Counted from the stretch's first letter, positions 12,071 through 23,935 are shown. The stretch is 64,000 nucleotides of DNA from Heliocidaris erythrogramma (GCA_025617745.1 CM046856.1:48488873-48552872), one strand, 5' to 3'. Numbers and translations are program-made. The notes: generated by a model not told the origin, from the letters alone.

Positions 12071-12928
12071 GTCAAGTCATCATGAAAGACTAGCGTCGCT
12101 AGGCTTTTCATAGTTGGACGAACGACGACATCATTATTATTTGTTCTCAACCAGTGTCAACAGTGAGTCTATTTTCATTTAACAAATGTTTCTTGCCGAT
12201 TTCTAATTAAAGCACCACCTACCATCATTTGTTCCACATCACATGAGTGTTTATTTAATGTGCGTTTTTAATAATAATCATATTTAAGGGCAAGCTATTC
12301 ATTTATTTTTGCAGAAAGTCTAATGAGCATATCATTTATATTTAGGGAGAGAGGCACTGGAAATAATGGAGCGATATTTGCTCATTTGCATACGACCTGC
12401 GGTCTGACTGACTGCCTACTTTAAGCTATCCTATCATAACTTAACCTATTAACCTAGTCCTATCCTATCTAGTTGGTACAGTCTAGATTTGTTTGTTTAT
12501 TTAGGCTTTAAGGCGCTTCTCATTCAGAAAGAATATTTGCGCCATTTGAGCAAGCTCTTATATACCCCTTATATTTTTTATGCATTTGGTGACAGTTACG
12601 CTACCATACGCTACTAAAAATTCATGAATATTCATATCAGTGTTTTCCCCAATATTGGGGGGAAAAATGCGAATTTCTAACCAACCATCAGTTACCCAAC
12701 AAAATTTACCCAACTGGCAAAGGGAATGTGACAAAATTACACAACTACAGGGCAACAAGTACCCAACCCATATTTACCAAACACTGATGGTAAATATATG
12801 CCCAATATTTAGGTAAAAATTATTGACCAATATTTGTTACACCACTCGAGTGTCCAGTTGGTTAATAATAGCCCCAAATTGGGCATATTTTTAACCAACC
12901 AGCAGTTACCCAACATTTTAAGAGTGTA

Positions 12929-13585
12929 GAGACCAACTGATAAGACATTCCGTCATTTTAGTTTGAATAATAAAAAGTACTTTTACAACTTTAAAATAAT
13001 TTGATAGAGAATTCCAAAATTTTATTCCTTAAAGGTAATCAGTCTCGTATGCCATTTACTATATCTGCAGATGTTTCTTTGGTATTATTTGAAGTATCTA
13101 TTCTAAATACAGATTATGATAAAACAAAATATTTGTGAATATGAACATGTAGGAATGCCCACTTTATTCTGCTCATTCACCGTCAAACGTAACATGGTTT
13201 CACGATGAGATATGAAATGGCTGCTACGCATGATAGAGGAAATCATTCCATCATCATCCAACTGGAAAGATTCTTCTCCATCGTCAATCAGCGAAAACTC
13301 AGGAAATCGTCGACCAGAGGCAGCCAGCCACCGCAAGAAACCCTAAAAATCAATCAAACTCTTTTTACTCTGTGTCGCTGTCTTCCCTTTAATTTCCCTC
13401 TCCGTCTCCAACCTTTCAAGCTCATATTTTCCTCTTGATGAAGCTTTTCAACTCCTCCCAAAATCCTGTCTCTGATCTCGTTCTTTTGCTTATGTTCTCC
13501 TTCCTTGTCAATAAATTCACCCTTTCTTTATTGTTTTGTTCATTTGATCTCTCTATTTCCACGGCCCCTTTCAATCGGTCTCTCG
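12929..13585. other. Flank of the pyrimidine satellite, no gene called
   Basis: Single-copy-looking DNA. Overlapping frames at 13103-13336 (minus) and 13205-13438 (plus) read somewhat like protein, but without a convincing splice acceptor or family resemblance, so neither is called. Confidence 0.4.
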
Positions 13586-16128
13586 ATTGCTTTCTCTACC
13601 ATTCCATCTATCTCTCTCCTCTCTCCTTCTGTCTCTCTCCTTCTATCCCTCTCCTCTCTCCTTATATCTCTCTCCTCTCTCTCCTATCTCTCTCTCTCTC
13701 CTCTCTCCTATCTCTCTCCTCTCTCTCCTCTCTCTCTCTCTCCTCTCTCCTATCTCTCTCCTCTCTCCTTCTATCTCTCTCCTCTCTCCTTCTGTCTCTC
13801 CTCTCTCCTATCTCTCTCCTCTCTCCTTCTATCTCTCTCCTCTCTCCTTCTGTCTCTCCTCTCTCCTATCTCTCTCCTCTCTCCTTCTGTCTCTCCTCTC
13901 TCCTATCTCTCTCCTCTCTCCTTCTATCTCTCTCCTCTCTCCTTCTATCTCTCTCCTCTCTCCTTCTGTCTCTCCTCTCTCCTATCTCTCTCCTCTCTCC
14001 TTCTGTCTCTCCTCTCTCTTATCTCTCTCCTCTCTCCTTCTATCTCTCTCCTCTCTCCATCTATCTCTCTCCTCTCTCCTTCTGTCTCTCTCCTTCTATC
14101 CCTCTCCTCTCTCCTTATATCTCTCTCCTCTCTCTCCTATCTCTCTCTCTCCTCTCTCCTATCTCTCTCCTCTCTCTCCTCTCTCTCTCTCTCCTCTCTC
14201 CTATCTCTCTCCTCTCTCCTTCTATCTCTCTCCTCTCTCCTTCTGTCTCTCCTCTCTCCTATCTCTCTCCTCTCTCCTTCTATCTCTCTCCTCTCTCCTT
14301 CTGTCTCTCCTCTCTCCTATCTCTCTCCTCTCTCCTTCTGTCTCTCCTCTCTCCTATCTCTCTCCTCTCTCCTTCTATCTCTCTCCTCTCTCCATCTATC
14401 TCTCTCCTCTCTCCTTCTGTCTCTCTCCTTCTATCCCTCTCCTCTCTCCTTATATCTCTCTCCTCTCTCTCCTATCTCTCTCTCTCTCCTCTCTCCTATC
14501 TCTCTCCTCTCTCTCCTCTCTCTCTCTCTCCTCTCTCCTATCTCTCTCCTCTCTCCTTCTGTCTCTCCTCTCTCCTATCTCTCTCCTCTCTCCTTCTATC
14601 TCTCTCCTCTCTCCTTCTATCTCTCTCCTCTCTCCTTCTGTCTCTCCTCTCTCCTATCTCTCTCCTCTCTCCTTCTGTCTCTCCTCTCTCCTATCTCTCT
14701 CCTCTCTCCTTCTATCTCTCTCCTCTCTCCATCTATCTCTCTCCTCTCTCCTTCTGTCTCTCTCATTCTATCCCTCTCCTCTCTCCTTATATCTCTCTCC
14801 TCTCTCTCCTATCTCTCTCTCTCTCCTCTCTCCTATCTCTCTCCTCTCTCTCCTCTCTCTCTCTCCTCTCTCCTATCTCTCTCCTCTCTCCTTCTATCTC
14901 TCTCCTCTCTCCTTCTGTCTCTCCTCTCTCCTATCTCTCTCCTCTCTCCTTCTATCTCTCTCCTCTCTCCTTCTATCTCTCTCCTCTCTCCTTCTATCTC
15001 TCTCCTCTCTCCTTCTATCTCTCTCCTCTCTCCTTCTGTCTCTCCTCTCTCTTATCTCTCTCCTCTCTCCTTCTATCTCTCTCCTCTCTCCATCTATCTC
15101 TCTCCTCTCTCCTTCTGTCTCTCTCCTTCTATCCCTCTCCTCTCTCCTTATATCTCTCTCCTCTCTCTCCTATCTCTCTCTCTCCTCTCTCCTATCTCTC
15201 TCCTCTCTCTCCTCTCTCTCTCTCTCCTCTCTCCTATCTCTCTCCTCTCTCCTTCTATCTCTCTCCTCTCTCCTTCTGTCTCTCCTCTCTCCTATCTCTC
15301 TCCTCTCTCCTTCTATCTCTCTCCTCTCTCCTTCTGTCTCTCCTCTCTCCTATCTCTCTCCTCTCTCCTTCTGTCTCTCCTCTCTCCTATCTCTCTCCTC
15401 TCTCCTTCTATCTCTCTCCTCTCTCCATCTATCTCTCTCCTCTCTCCTTCTGTCTCTCTCCTTCTATCCCTCTCCTCTCTCCTTATATCTCTCTCCTCTC
15501 TCTCCTATCTCTCTCTCTCTCCTCTCTCCTATCTCTCTCCTCTCTCTCCTCTCTCTCTCTCTCCTCTCTCCTATCTCTCTCCTCTCTCCTTCTGTCTCTC
15601 CTCTCTCCTATCTCTCTCCTCTCTCCTTCTATCTCTCTCCTCTCTCCTTCTATCTCTCTCCTCTCTCCTTCTGTCTCTCCTCTCTCCTATCTCTCTCCTC
15701 TCTCCTTCTGTCTCTCCTCTCTCCTATCTCTCTCCTCTCTCCTTCTATCTCTCTCCTCTCTCCATCTATCTCTCTCCTCTCTCCTTCTGTCTCTCTCATT
15801 CTATCCCTCTCCTCTCTCCTTATATCTCTCTCCTTCTCTCCTATCTCTCTCTCTCTCCTCTCTCCTATCTCTCTCCTCTCTCTCCTCTCTCTCTCTCCTC
15901 TCTCCTATCTCTCTCCTCTCTCCTTCTATCTCTCTCCTCTCTCCTTCTGTCTCTCCTCTCTCCTATCTCTCTCCTCTCTCCTTCTATCTCTCTCCTCTCT
16001 CCTTCTATCTCTCTCCTCTCTCCTTCTATCTCTCTCCTCTCTCCTTCTATCTCTCTCCTCTCTCCTTCTATCTCTCTCCTCTCTCCTTCTATCTCTCTCC
16101 TCTCTCCTTCTATCTCTTTTTATATCTA
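13586..16128 (+). repeat. Pyrimidine-rich satellite with nested periodicity
   Basis: About 2.5 kb is almost only C and T, built from CTCTCTCCTTCTATCTCTCTC-like subunits. A marker string (TTCTATCCCTCTCCTC) recurs at 13641, 14094, 14429, 14766, 15127, 15462 and 15799. The steps are 453, 335, 337, 361, 335 and 337 bp. Markers three apart from 14094 onward are exactly 1033 bp apart, and the variant CTCATTCTATCC occurs only at about 14762 and 15795, so a 1033-bp higher-order unit is present nearly twice. All three plus frames stay open for about 2.7 kb because the tract almost lacks A and G; this is not coding. Confidence 0.95.
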
Positions 16129-17040
16129 TTTTAATACAATCACCCCTCTTCATACGTGTCACACATCTATCTTTCTCTTTTCCGTTTTTGTTTTCACAAA
16201 TATGTCTCTGCCACCTGCCTTTAACCCATGATAACATCATCTTCCAAAAATTTACTTGCATCTTCCCTTCAAGCCTTTTATTTTATACCCATTTATTCAA
16301 TCCTATCATCTCTTTTCCTTCTCTTCCTTTCTTCTTTGTAATTATTCTCAATTATTCTTCTCTCAGAGTCTCAGTATCCCTCTTTAGCAGTCCATCGTTT
16401 TAATGAAGACGTGAAACAAAACCCTTCAGATTTTCGTTTTCTTTATAGCAAACGAAATAAATACATGAATTATAGGCTAGATCAGGGATTGTGTATGCAT
16501 GAATCCTCTCCAGAGATGCGCAGTTTATTCCTCATCAAGTATGAGGCTTCAGGAAGATGAGGGATTGAATGCATTAGAATTGTCTTAATTTGAATTGATA
16601 AGATGCGAGGGGATCATCCCAGCAATAACCGTCTGTGCTTAACATATTTAATGAAATAAATTCTTGCAAATAAAGAAAGGGGTATAAAGCATGGAAAAGA
16701 TATTCCATAATTTACATGAAACCACATAGGTTCACTTAAAAAAGACGATTGTCACAAAGAAAGAAAAAAATTGAAAGTGAAGTGAGAAAGTCTTTGACAA
16801 ACAAAACGGATGACCCTAAACCAAACATTTTTCTGAAATGGTTTTGTTTATAGAATAAACTGATAAGAAATAGAAAATGAAATTTAAAAATAGAATCTAC
16901 GAGATTATAACAAAAAATATATAGGGCATGTAGGATTGATCATGAAGCTACATGGATTGATGGAGGAAAATAACAATCAAAATGAACAGTAAACGAACAA
17001 GTTTTTACTCGTCTGCTGAGAGCCAAAAGGGCGTTGCCTA
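16129..17040. other. Intergenic DNA, no gene seen
   Basis: Pyrimidine-rich transition DNA followed by AT-rich sequence with no recognisable coding frame. A segment at about 17008-17040 (CTGCTGAGAGCCAAAAGGGCG) is repeated in inverted orientation near 20536-20568, showing a dispersed repeat. Confidence 0.5.
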
Positions 17041-18000
17041 CTAATAGGCTTAATAATAATAATAATTAAACATTTTTATCTAGCGCATAACACATAGGCA
17101 AAATTGCATGTCTCTCTGCACTTTAAGAATAGAAAACGTGAAGTTTGTACAAGAAAAGGAAAAATGCACTGGGTTCATGTTTCTGACTACTCATAAGTGG
17201 TTAAAAAAAAATTTGTCAATGTACTGATGAAGGTGTCATAGGTTCCTATAATTTGGAGTTGTTCTGGCAATTTGTTCCACAAAATAGTGGCTGCGTATGA
17301 GAAAGACCTTTCCCCGTATGACTTTGTCATGGTTTGTGGAAGACAAAGCAGAGACTTGGCACTGGAACGTAGCGTTCTTTCTGGTTTATATGGAGTTAAC
17401 AATTCAGTAAGATAAGATGGAGCTAGCTGTTGTAAACATTGATAGGTTAATAAAAACTGGATAAAACTGGATACGAGACCTAATGGGTAACCAATGCAGA
17501 TCTTTTAATATTGGTGATATTGACTGATGCTTCTTTGTCCCTGTAACAAGTCGCGAGTTGTAATCTTTGTACTTGAGAAGATGTGAAGACCAAAAAGCAA
17601 ACTATTACAGATATCGAAATGGCACATAACGAAAGCATGAATTAATCGTTCAGTGGTTGATTTGTCTAAAAAACTTCGAATTTTACCAATTTTATATAAC
17701 CCAAATGATGCTGATCGACATTTATGTGAGACAAACTTTTCAAATGTAAACTTATCGTCAAAAATAACACCTAGATTTCTGCATGTTTTAGTTGCATGAA
17801 CAGGGGGGTGTTTCATAAAGCTGTTCGTAAGTTACGCACGACTTTACGCACGACTGGTGATCAGTTCTTGTGCTAAATGATTGAGAAGCTGATTAGTATA
17901 GCACCCAAGAACATGCTCCAGTCGTTCGTAAAGTCATTCGTAACTTTACGAACAGCTTTATGAAACACCCCCCAGGAGTGCAATTTGTAAGGAGCCACCC
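17041..18000 (-). pseudogene. L2/CR1-like LINE fragment, frameshifted, split by a MITE
   Basis: On the minus strand the distal part of a LINE reverse transcriptase is read in several frames. One frame (17505-17816) gives RNLGVIFDDKFTFEKFVSHK and STTERLIHAFVMCHFDICNS. After a frameshift near 17495 comes LKDLHWLPIRSRIQF, after another FLLTYQCLQQLAPSYLTEL, and then LTPYKPERTLRSS...SYAATILWNKLPEQLQ (17187-17402). This order matches the thumb and C-terminal region of L2/CR1-type elements. The 3' end (toward 17041) carries GCGCTAGATAAAAATG and (ATT)n. The copy is dead: 5'-truncated, at least two frameshifts, and interrupted at 17804-17972. Confidence 0.85.
17804..17972. mobile_element. 169-bp MITE with CAG duplication, inserted in the LINE
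   Basis: The ends GGGGGTGTTTCATAAAGCTG (17804 onward) and the complementary CAGCTTTATGAAACACCCCC (to 17972) form terminal inverted repeats that continue as GTTCGTAA(A)GTTACG. CAG lies on both sides (17801-17803 and 17973-17975), as a 3-bp target duplication would, which fits a PIF/Harbinger-type MITE. Removing the insert with one CAG places a short open stretch upstream of the LINE's HATKTCRNLGV frame, supporting insertion into a pre-existing LINE. Confidence 0.8.
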
Positions 18001-18450
18001 AGTTCCCGTAGACTATGGGTTAAACTACATGAGATAACATCCTTCTTTTTACTCTCAGCACACAACATGTGAGGTTATAATATGATTAAGATTACCCACC
18101 AGACTTCCTTGGCAAGTAATAATTGATGTTGGAGGTCGTCAAACGACCATTAATGCCTATTATGACAGAAATGTCATTGGCAAGAACATTGTACCATTTA
18201 TAATTATGAAGTAGAGCTCAATTATGTTCAGGGCAGGGCAATGGGATAGTGAGCTAATGAGTTTAATTTAAATCAAATCATTCAAGTAACGATAGTCTTG
18301 TGATATAATTACGAATTAATAGACGTTGGTTATTTATTTTAAAGAAGACTTAATCACCAGTGTGTAAACATTAAAACTAAATAACTGTCTTAGATGCTGG
18401 CACTTCCCTTGAGTTTGCGTAGAAGTGGTAATATGCAGGATAAAAATACA
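18001..18450. other. Intergenic DNA, no gene seen
   Basis: AT-rich sequence next to the LINE fragment. It may include further decayed LINE sequence, but no frame is readable. Confidence 0.4.
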
Positions 18451-18454
18451 AATG

Positions 18455-18815
18455 AGAGAAATTAAGAGTGGAGAAAGGAAGAGAAAGAGAGAGAAAGAGA
18501 GACACGGAGAGAGAGAGGGAGAGAGAGATACATATAGACGGAGACAGAGCGGGAAAAAAGAGGTAGATAGACATGTACTTTGTAAAAAGGGAAGATAGAG
18601 AGAGAGAAAATAAGAGATGTGAGAGTATGCAGCAAGATGATGATTAAAGGTGGCAGTAATAAGCAAGATACAAGCAGAAAATGAGAGAGGAAAGGGAAAT
18701 AAAATTATATATGTATATTTCATTAGAAAGACCATTAATATCTTCTCTTTTCATGGGAGAGAGAGGGGGAGGGGGTAGGGAGAGAGAGAGACAGAGAGAG
18801 AGAGAGGGGGGAATT
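18455..18815. repeat. (GA)n-rich purine tracts
   Basis: Two dense GA/GGAGA stretches, about 18463-18610 and 18758-18812, with little pyrimidine on the plus strand. The leucine/serine-rich minus-strand open frames are products of the simple sequence. Confidence 0.9.
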
Positions 18816-19835
18816 AACAGAAGAACGGAGAGGATTGCCATTATGTTGCTTAATATTTTTCCACATTATTACAAAAATCAAATATCATTGTATTAGGTAT
18901 TGATGCAATGTAATGATGTGTGTACATTGCGTGCAGATATTCACTATTACTTCATTATACTTATTATGATGAAAAGAAAACACGTGTCATGCAGCTTACT
19001 GTTTTCGATAAAGTTATCATTACTATAAAGTTGTTTTTTTAATGGATCCGTCATACATGTACTCTCAATCAAATTATTGTCTTGAGCGTCATTAGGAGAG
19101 CCTGACAATGAATGCGAGGTATGAGTTTATGTAATAAAACGTGATTTTTAGAATTGCCATGGATATTGGATTGCTTCAGGCAACAAAAAATACTGCTGTC
19201 AAGTATATCAAATTATGAGGAGGCAAAGCCTTCTTCTTCTTTAGTCCCACGTGAGTGAAAATTTGTTGGGCTTATTACCAAATGTCCATTGAGAATTCTT
19301 CTGCTGTACAGCGATATCTGGAAAAGCTTTTAGAGTGATTTTGCAGTTGTATTTTATAGTTTTTTTTCTGTGCGATAAACAGGAATATCCTTGACAGTAG
19401 CGGACGGGGTGGCTGGCTATGTTGGATATTCCCTCTGTAAAATGTTTAATCTCCTCTTTTCTATAGCTTGTCTGGTATGTTCTCAAATGCTCGCTTGGCA
19501 GACATTTTTTTCGCATATGTACCTATGCCCCTCCCCCGCGGAAATCATGTGACCGTCCAAAACCATTAATGGCTATTGAACGGATCTCGAGGGGAAAAAA
19601 TATAATTTGTGTAGTAATTAGATTTTCTGTCTAGTTCTAGAAAAGCTTTGAAAGGCAATAGAGGGTTATTAAAAATGTTGGTTGGTTTTCCACATTTTAC
19701 CCTCTTAAGTGTCTAACGCCGAAGAAAAGGCTGCATGGGACTCATTAAGGCTCCAATCAGTGAATGAAATCAAATTTTTCTTTTCCAATATTCCGATTCA
19801 GAAAGTTTAAGCTTGAAGGCTAATGTTACTACAGG
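18816..19835. other. Intergenic DNA, no gene seen
   Basis: AT-rich DNA without supported coding frames, RNA genes or repeats. Confidence 0.5.
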
Positions 19836-19837
19836 TT

Positions 19838-20066
19838 GTACGACACATATGCTCCTGCGAGAATTGTTCGGCGGTCAATTTTCTCCTCTAGTCGGATTCT
19901 TAAGTTCATCCCTGGACCCAACTCCATACCGAACCCTACCCCTTACCCTAAACCGAACCTAAAACCCCGATCGCAATCCTAAGCGTTACCCTTCGTCTTT
20001 GACGAAATAAAGCCCGGAGCAATATTGTGACGGGAACATAAGTCGGAGCACGTTACACAACCCGCT
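19838..20066. repeat. Probable inverted-repeat element with degenerate telomere-like centre
   Basis: GTACGACACATATGCTCCTGCGA at the left loosely matches the complement of GTCGGAGCACGTTACAC at the right. Between them ACCGAACCCTACCCCTTACCCTAAACCG resembles scattered CCCTAA units. It is probably a small decayed DNA element and not a true internal telomere array. Confidence 0.4.
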
Positions 20067-21070
20067 TATCCGTGCAGAGAATGTCGTCGATCTGGAAATT
20101 AACTTAGGTATTAATTGTGTACTTAAAAAGGGAAGAATAAAAAGTGAGCTCATATTTGGGTACTAATCTAAAAAATGAAAATAAATCACTGACAGGCAAA
20201 AACAGTTACTAACAACGTAGGTTATCACATTTCACGTTTCATGCGCCTTTGGGGTCTAACATTTGAAAGGGGGCACAATATAACCATTAGAGGCACATTT
20301 TTTTCTACAGATTGGGTTTTAAAATGCCCCCCCCCCCTCCCCCTTGGTCAGCTCTGGCTTGTTGTACCCGGTATGAAATAAAGTTTATTGAATTTGATCA
20401 AGCTAGTTAACTCACCTTCGATTTTTCGTTACCACATTGTGTTTACCCATAAACAACTGGGATCAGGTGACTGAATTTCATCTATGAAGAGCCAAAGGGG
20501 GTGGGGGGGGGGGGGGGTCATTCTATGTGAATGCATATGAATTAGCGCCCTTCTGGCTCTCAACAGACGATTATTCATTATATGAGTGCAAGCATCGTTG
20601 CGGCGCAGCCCTTTTTAACCTTCGAGACAGATGTTTTTCCTATTCTAATTAAGATATGATGATGCTCAAGTTTGATGCAGCCGATAAAAAGACACCATTT
20701 ATGTTGCATTTTACGCGCCAAGGATCCCTAGGGTTTACAAATGCTATGGCATAGGTAATGTTAAGGGTCCATGACGCTAAACAACGCGAGGCTTCGAAAA
20801 TATACGTCTTCGCGTATAACAAACTGGGTAAGGATAGAACAAATTCCTACTGAATTATTAATTAGAGCATTATATATCTGACATATTGACATTTATGATG
20901 TCCATGCACTTGCCAACCGACGTACGTAACAGCAAAAGAATTTTTTAAAAACCAGACATATATTTTGCCTTTCCTATAGGCCTACGGCGCAACCTTTTGC
21001 TTGAAAGTTCCGCATTATGTGAAAAACTTTAAAAAGCTGTAATTGGACAAGATGGGATAAAACAATTCCG
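20067..21070. other. Intergenic DNA with homopolymers, no gene
   Basis: Contains a C run near 20327-20335 and a G run near 20502-20517. TATGAAATAAAGTTTATTGAATTTG at about 20370 looks like the 3' tail of a plus-strand LINE, but no coding part precedes it. Confidence 0.45.
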
Positions 21071-21074
21071 TTTG

Positions 21075-22372
21075 AAGTTTGAAGTTTATTTGTTCCACAT
21101 TCCACATTTACATCGAAACAATTTTTCAGAAGTTATTTTTCAAGCATAACTGTCAATTTCAAAGGAACTCAAATCAAGTATAATGTACAGTAAATAGGTA
21201 AAAAGTTTGAGAAATATATAAACGACTTGCAAAAGAGGAAATATGTAAAATGTGGGGAGCCTAAATAAAAAGCATTGCTTGTAAATGATTAGGCTCCCGT
21301 ATAAAGTAATTCTGATTTGGATGCAATGAAAAGGGGGGACGGACTAGAAATATCAGATTTATAAAACGTACACGGAGAGCAAAGCTCAGAATATGAAGTA
21401 AAGAAATGAAAAGACGAAAGAGAAGAAGAAGAAAGAAAGAAAAAAGGAAAATAAGATGAAGAAAAGAAAAAGAGAAAATGAAAAAAAGCAAAAGAAGGAG
21501 AAGAAAAATTTGTAAAGACATGACAGTGTTACACAAGCAAAGTCTATGTGACCACCTGTACGATCCAACAAGATATGAATATTCATACATACATGTACTT
21601 ACTTAAGAGGTAACACCTTAGCTTCCGTTTAAAAGAATTGTTGGAGGGGCTACCAACTAGTTCGTTATTCAGGCTGTTCCAGAATTTGGGTCCAGTAAAG
21701 GTGATTGTTTTGTTTGCGAAAACGGTGCGAGTTCGGGGGAGGTGAAAATGGTTTGTTTGCCTAGTTGGATAGGAATGTATAGCATTATTGCGTTGAAAAA
21801 TAGGGACGAAAGCATCTGGTAAATTACCTTTCGAGAGTTCATACATAAATATTCCAACATTATACAAGTACAAGTCAGATATCTTAAGGATGTTACAATT
21901 ATAGAAAAGTTCATTTGTATGTGCACGAAATCCAACATTATTTACTATTCTAATAACCCGTTTTTGTACAACTTCAATTTTGTCAATTATGGTTATAGAA
22001 CAATTTCCCCATGCAAGTATACAATAATTAAGATAAGGCAAGATCAGGGCAGAATAGAGTATAAGCATAACATGAGGAGGTACAAAAGGTTTCAACTTGT
22101 TCATTACACCTGGATTACGTGATAACAGTTTACATAGGCAATCAATTTGAACCTTCCATGTTAGTCTAGTGTCTATAAAAACACCCAGAAATTTGGTAGA
22201 TTCAACCTGGGCAATATTTTTATTGTTAATTTGTATATTACCTGGTAGGGATGATATAGAATTACTAAATAACATGAAATTTGTTTTATTTATATTGAGC
22301 GACAATTTGTTAGCTTGAATCCAGTCAGAAACGCATTTTAATTCAGTGTTTACGATGAGACACTCATTTGGA
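21075..22372 (-). mobile_element. 5'-truncated jockey-superfamily LINE, partly intact frame
   Basis: Minus-strand open frame from about 22372 to 21583 without a stop. It begins with NPNECLIVNTELKCVSDWIQ and ANKLSLNINKTNFMLFSN, continues through TKFLGVFIDTRLTWKVQI and SALILPYLNYCILAWGN, and ends with TFTGPKFWNSLNNEL...SFKRKLRCYLLSK. This is the palm/thumb and C-terminal part of a jockey/CR1-type reverse transcriptase. The catalytic DD-containing part is missing, so the insertion is 5'-truncated near 22372. The 3' untranslated part runs to about 21075 and ends with a CAAATAAACTTCAAACTTCAAA tail (read on the minus strand). The absence of stops or frameshifts over about 260 codons suggests a fairly recent insertion. 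Confidence 0.85.
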
Positions 22373-22800
22373 TTTTTATGACGTCTTTTTCAAGGTGATA
22401 CATGTTTATAATGCACTATTCCTCCATTGTCATGGCTAGTTATACGACAGATAATGTTATTTTGAAAAGCAAAATTGAGTTAGACCTCAAGACGTAAGGC
22501 TAATTACTAGAATTTGCCCTCCAATTTCCTTGGTTTGTGTCTTGATGGTTATCTCCATAGACCATTGAAAGTAGTTTGTTTGATACATCTGTCTACAGAC
22601 TTTAATTTTACACATGAAGTGTGAATGAGACAGTACTTCAGCCTATATTCTTGATGATTTTTTTTTTGAGGATTTTTGTTTCAGGTTATGTTCCTGACGA
22701 AAATGTCAAAATACACTTCATATAAATGCACCGTCATTGTGGAAGAAAATGGTTTGAAAGTGAGACTGGATAATCAGATAATATCCAACCATGATCCAAC
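22373..22800. other. Intergenic DNA, one weak exon-like segment
   Basis: TTTTTGTTTCAG at about 22673-22684 resembles a splice acceptor and is followed by an open stretch containing KCTVIVEENGLKVRLDN. There is no donor before the GA repeat and no family match, so it is noted without a call. Confidence 0.3.
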
Positions 22801-22813
22801 ACACCACGCTGGC

Positions 22814-22856
22814 AGAGGGAGAGAGAAAGAGAGAAAGAGGGTGATAGAGAGAGAGT

Positions 22857-22908
<52 letters not shown>

Positions 22909-23144
22909 CAGACATACAGACAGAGTTCACATTCCTTATGCACTTAAAGTCTCTTTTTTTGGGGGGGGGGGCGGGGACCTAACTTTTTATTAACATTCTC
23001 AGGCTCTTGGAATTTCGAATGTTGAATGTTATACATTTATGTTTCTCACTAAAAGTGAGAGGGCACGTAGAAAGAGAGAGAGAGAGAAGGAGAAAGATAG
23101 AGAGAGGAACAAACAGTCACAGAGAGGCAGCCAGACATACACTG

Positions 23145-23181
<37 letters not shown>

Positions 23182-23196
23182 AGAGAGAGAGAGAAA
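22814..23196. repeat. (GA)n microsatellites with a G run
   Basis: GA-rich blocks at about 22814-22908 and 23070-23195, with a G10 run near 22963. Arginine/glutamate or serine/leucine frames over them are artefacts. Confidence 0.9.
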
Positions 23197-23935
23197 CAAC
23201 CGTTTTTTTTTATAAAAGAGACACAACATTGTAAAATTTACACAGGCGAGATCTAACGGTGCAGCTCTTTTGTAATTCAAAACGTTTGAAAATAATACGA
23301 TTGGAAACTTGACTCTAGATATATTCACATAACCGCGCCATGCTTTCCGTTGCCATGGATATAGAAAAAGTGTTGATTATAGGATTTAAGGAAGAAGAAA
23401 ACCGTCGATCATAACATAGAACAGTTGGACTCGCAAAACTAACGGTGATACGCTGATGAAGTGAATTGCTTCTAAGAGGAACAAAAGCAGCTCACTTCAA
23501 CCGCGTGTCTTGCGGGAGTATAGACTGTGGCTTTTGCAGGCTAGGAGTACTTTAAAATGAATTGTGACTTGTGGAAGAGACGGTGATCTAATTTTGGACA
23601 CATCTGAATATAATGAAGGGCAGACTGTATAGTAGGATAAATGTCAAGGTGAAATTCGTGACCAATCACAAGAGAATCAAAAAATAAAACTGTAATTCCT
23701 CTACATTGAACAGGTTTCTAGCTATCGCTATAATCAATGATATATTTCCTACTGTCTTGTTTAATATGATTTTCCTCTTTTTTCAGTACGATATTTTTTT
23801 AAAGGTAGCTTTCAGCAAGCAATCTTTTGTTGAATAAAGGGTGATTTCTTTCAAAATGGGAAGTAGACCATATTTCTTTTCATCAATGTGTGGAAATCCA
23901 AAAAAAAAGGAAACCCGGAATTAGACTCACATTGC
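23197..23935. other. Intergenic DNA, no gene seen
   Basis: No supported coding frame, RNA gene or repeat. Confidence 0.5.

Larger units (their letters stand above)
8716..12928. mobile_element. 4.2-kb inverted-repeat element with GGGTAA/TTACCC ends
   Basis: TACACTCTTAAAAT at 8716-8729 is exactly complementary to 12915-12928. About 290 bp inside each end is filled with short alternating motifs (TTGGGTAA, GCCCAAC, TTTACCCAA, GGTTGGGC): left 8735-8995, right 12645-12915. Each block has only one outer end, so the two ends appear to belong to one element and not to two small ones. TA at the extreme ends could be the target duplication (TIR CACTCTTAAAAT). No transposase is seen. A related 193-bp element is at 52660-52852. 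Confidence 0.55.

Noticed and set aside
13103-13438. Overlapping protein-like frames, minus (GRRFPEFSLIDDGEESFQLD) and plus (MRYEMAATHDRGNHS)
   Set aside because: Both strands look equally plausible, splice sites are weak and no family is recognised. Transcript data would be needed.
19920-19985. CCCTAA-like strings suggesting an interstitial telomere
   Set aside because: The units are irregular and lie inside a probable small inverted-repeat element.
22676-22858. Exon-like segment after TTTTTGTTTCAG (KCTVIVEENGLKVRLDN)
   Set aside because: No donor site before the GA repeat and no partner exon.
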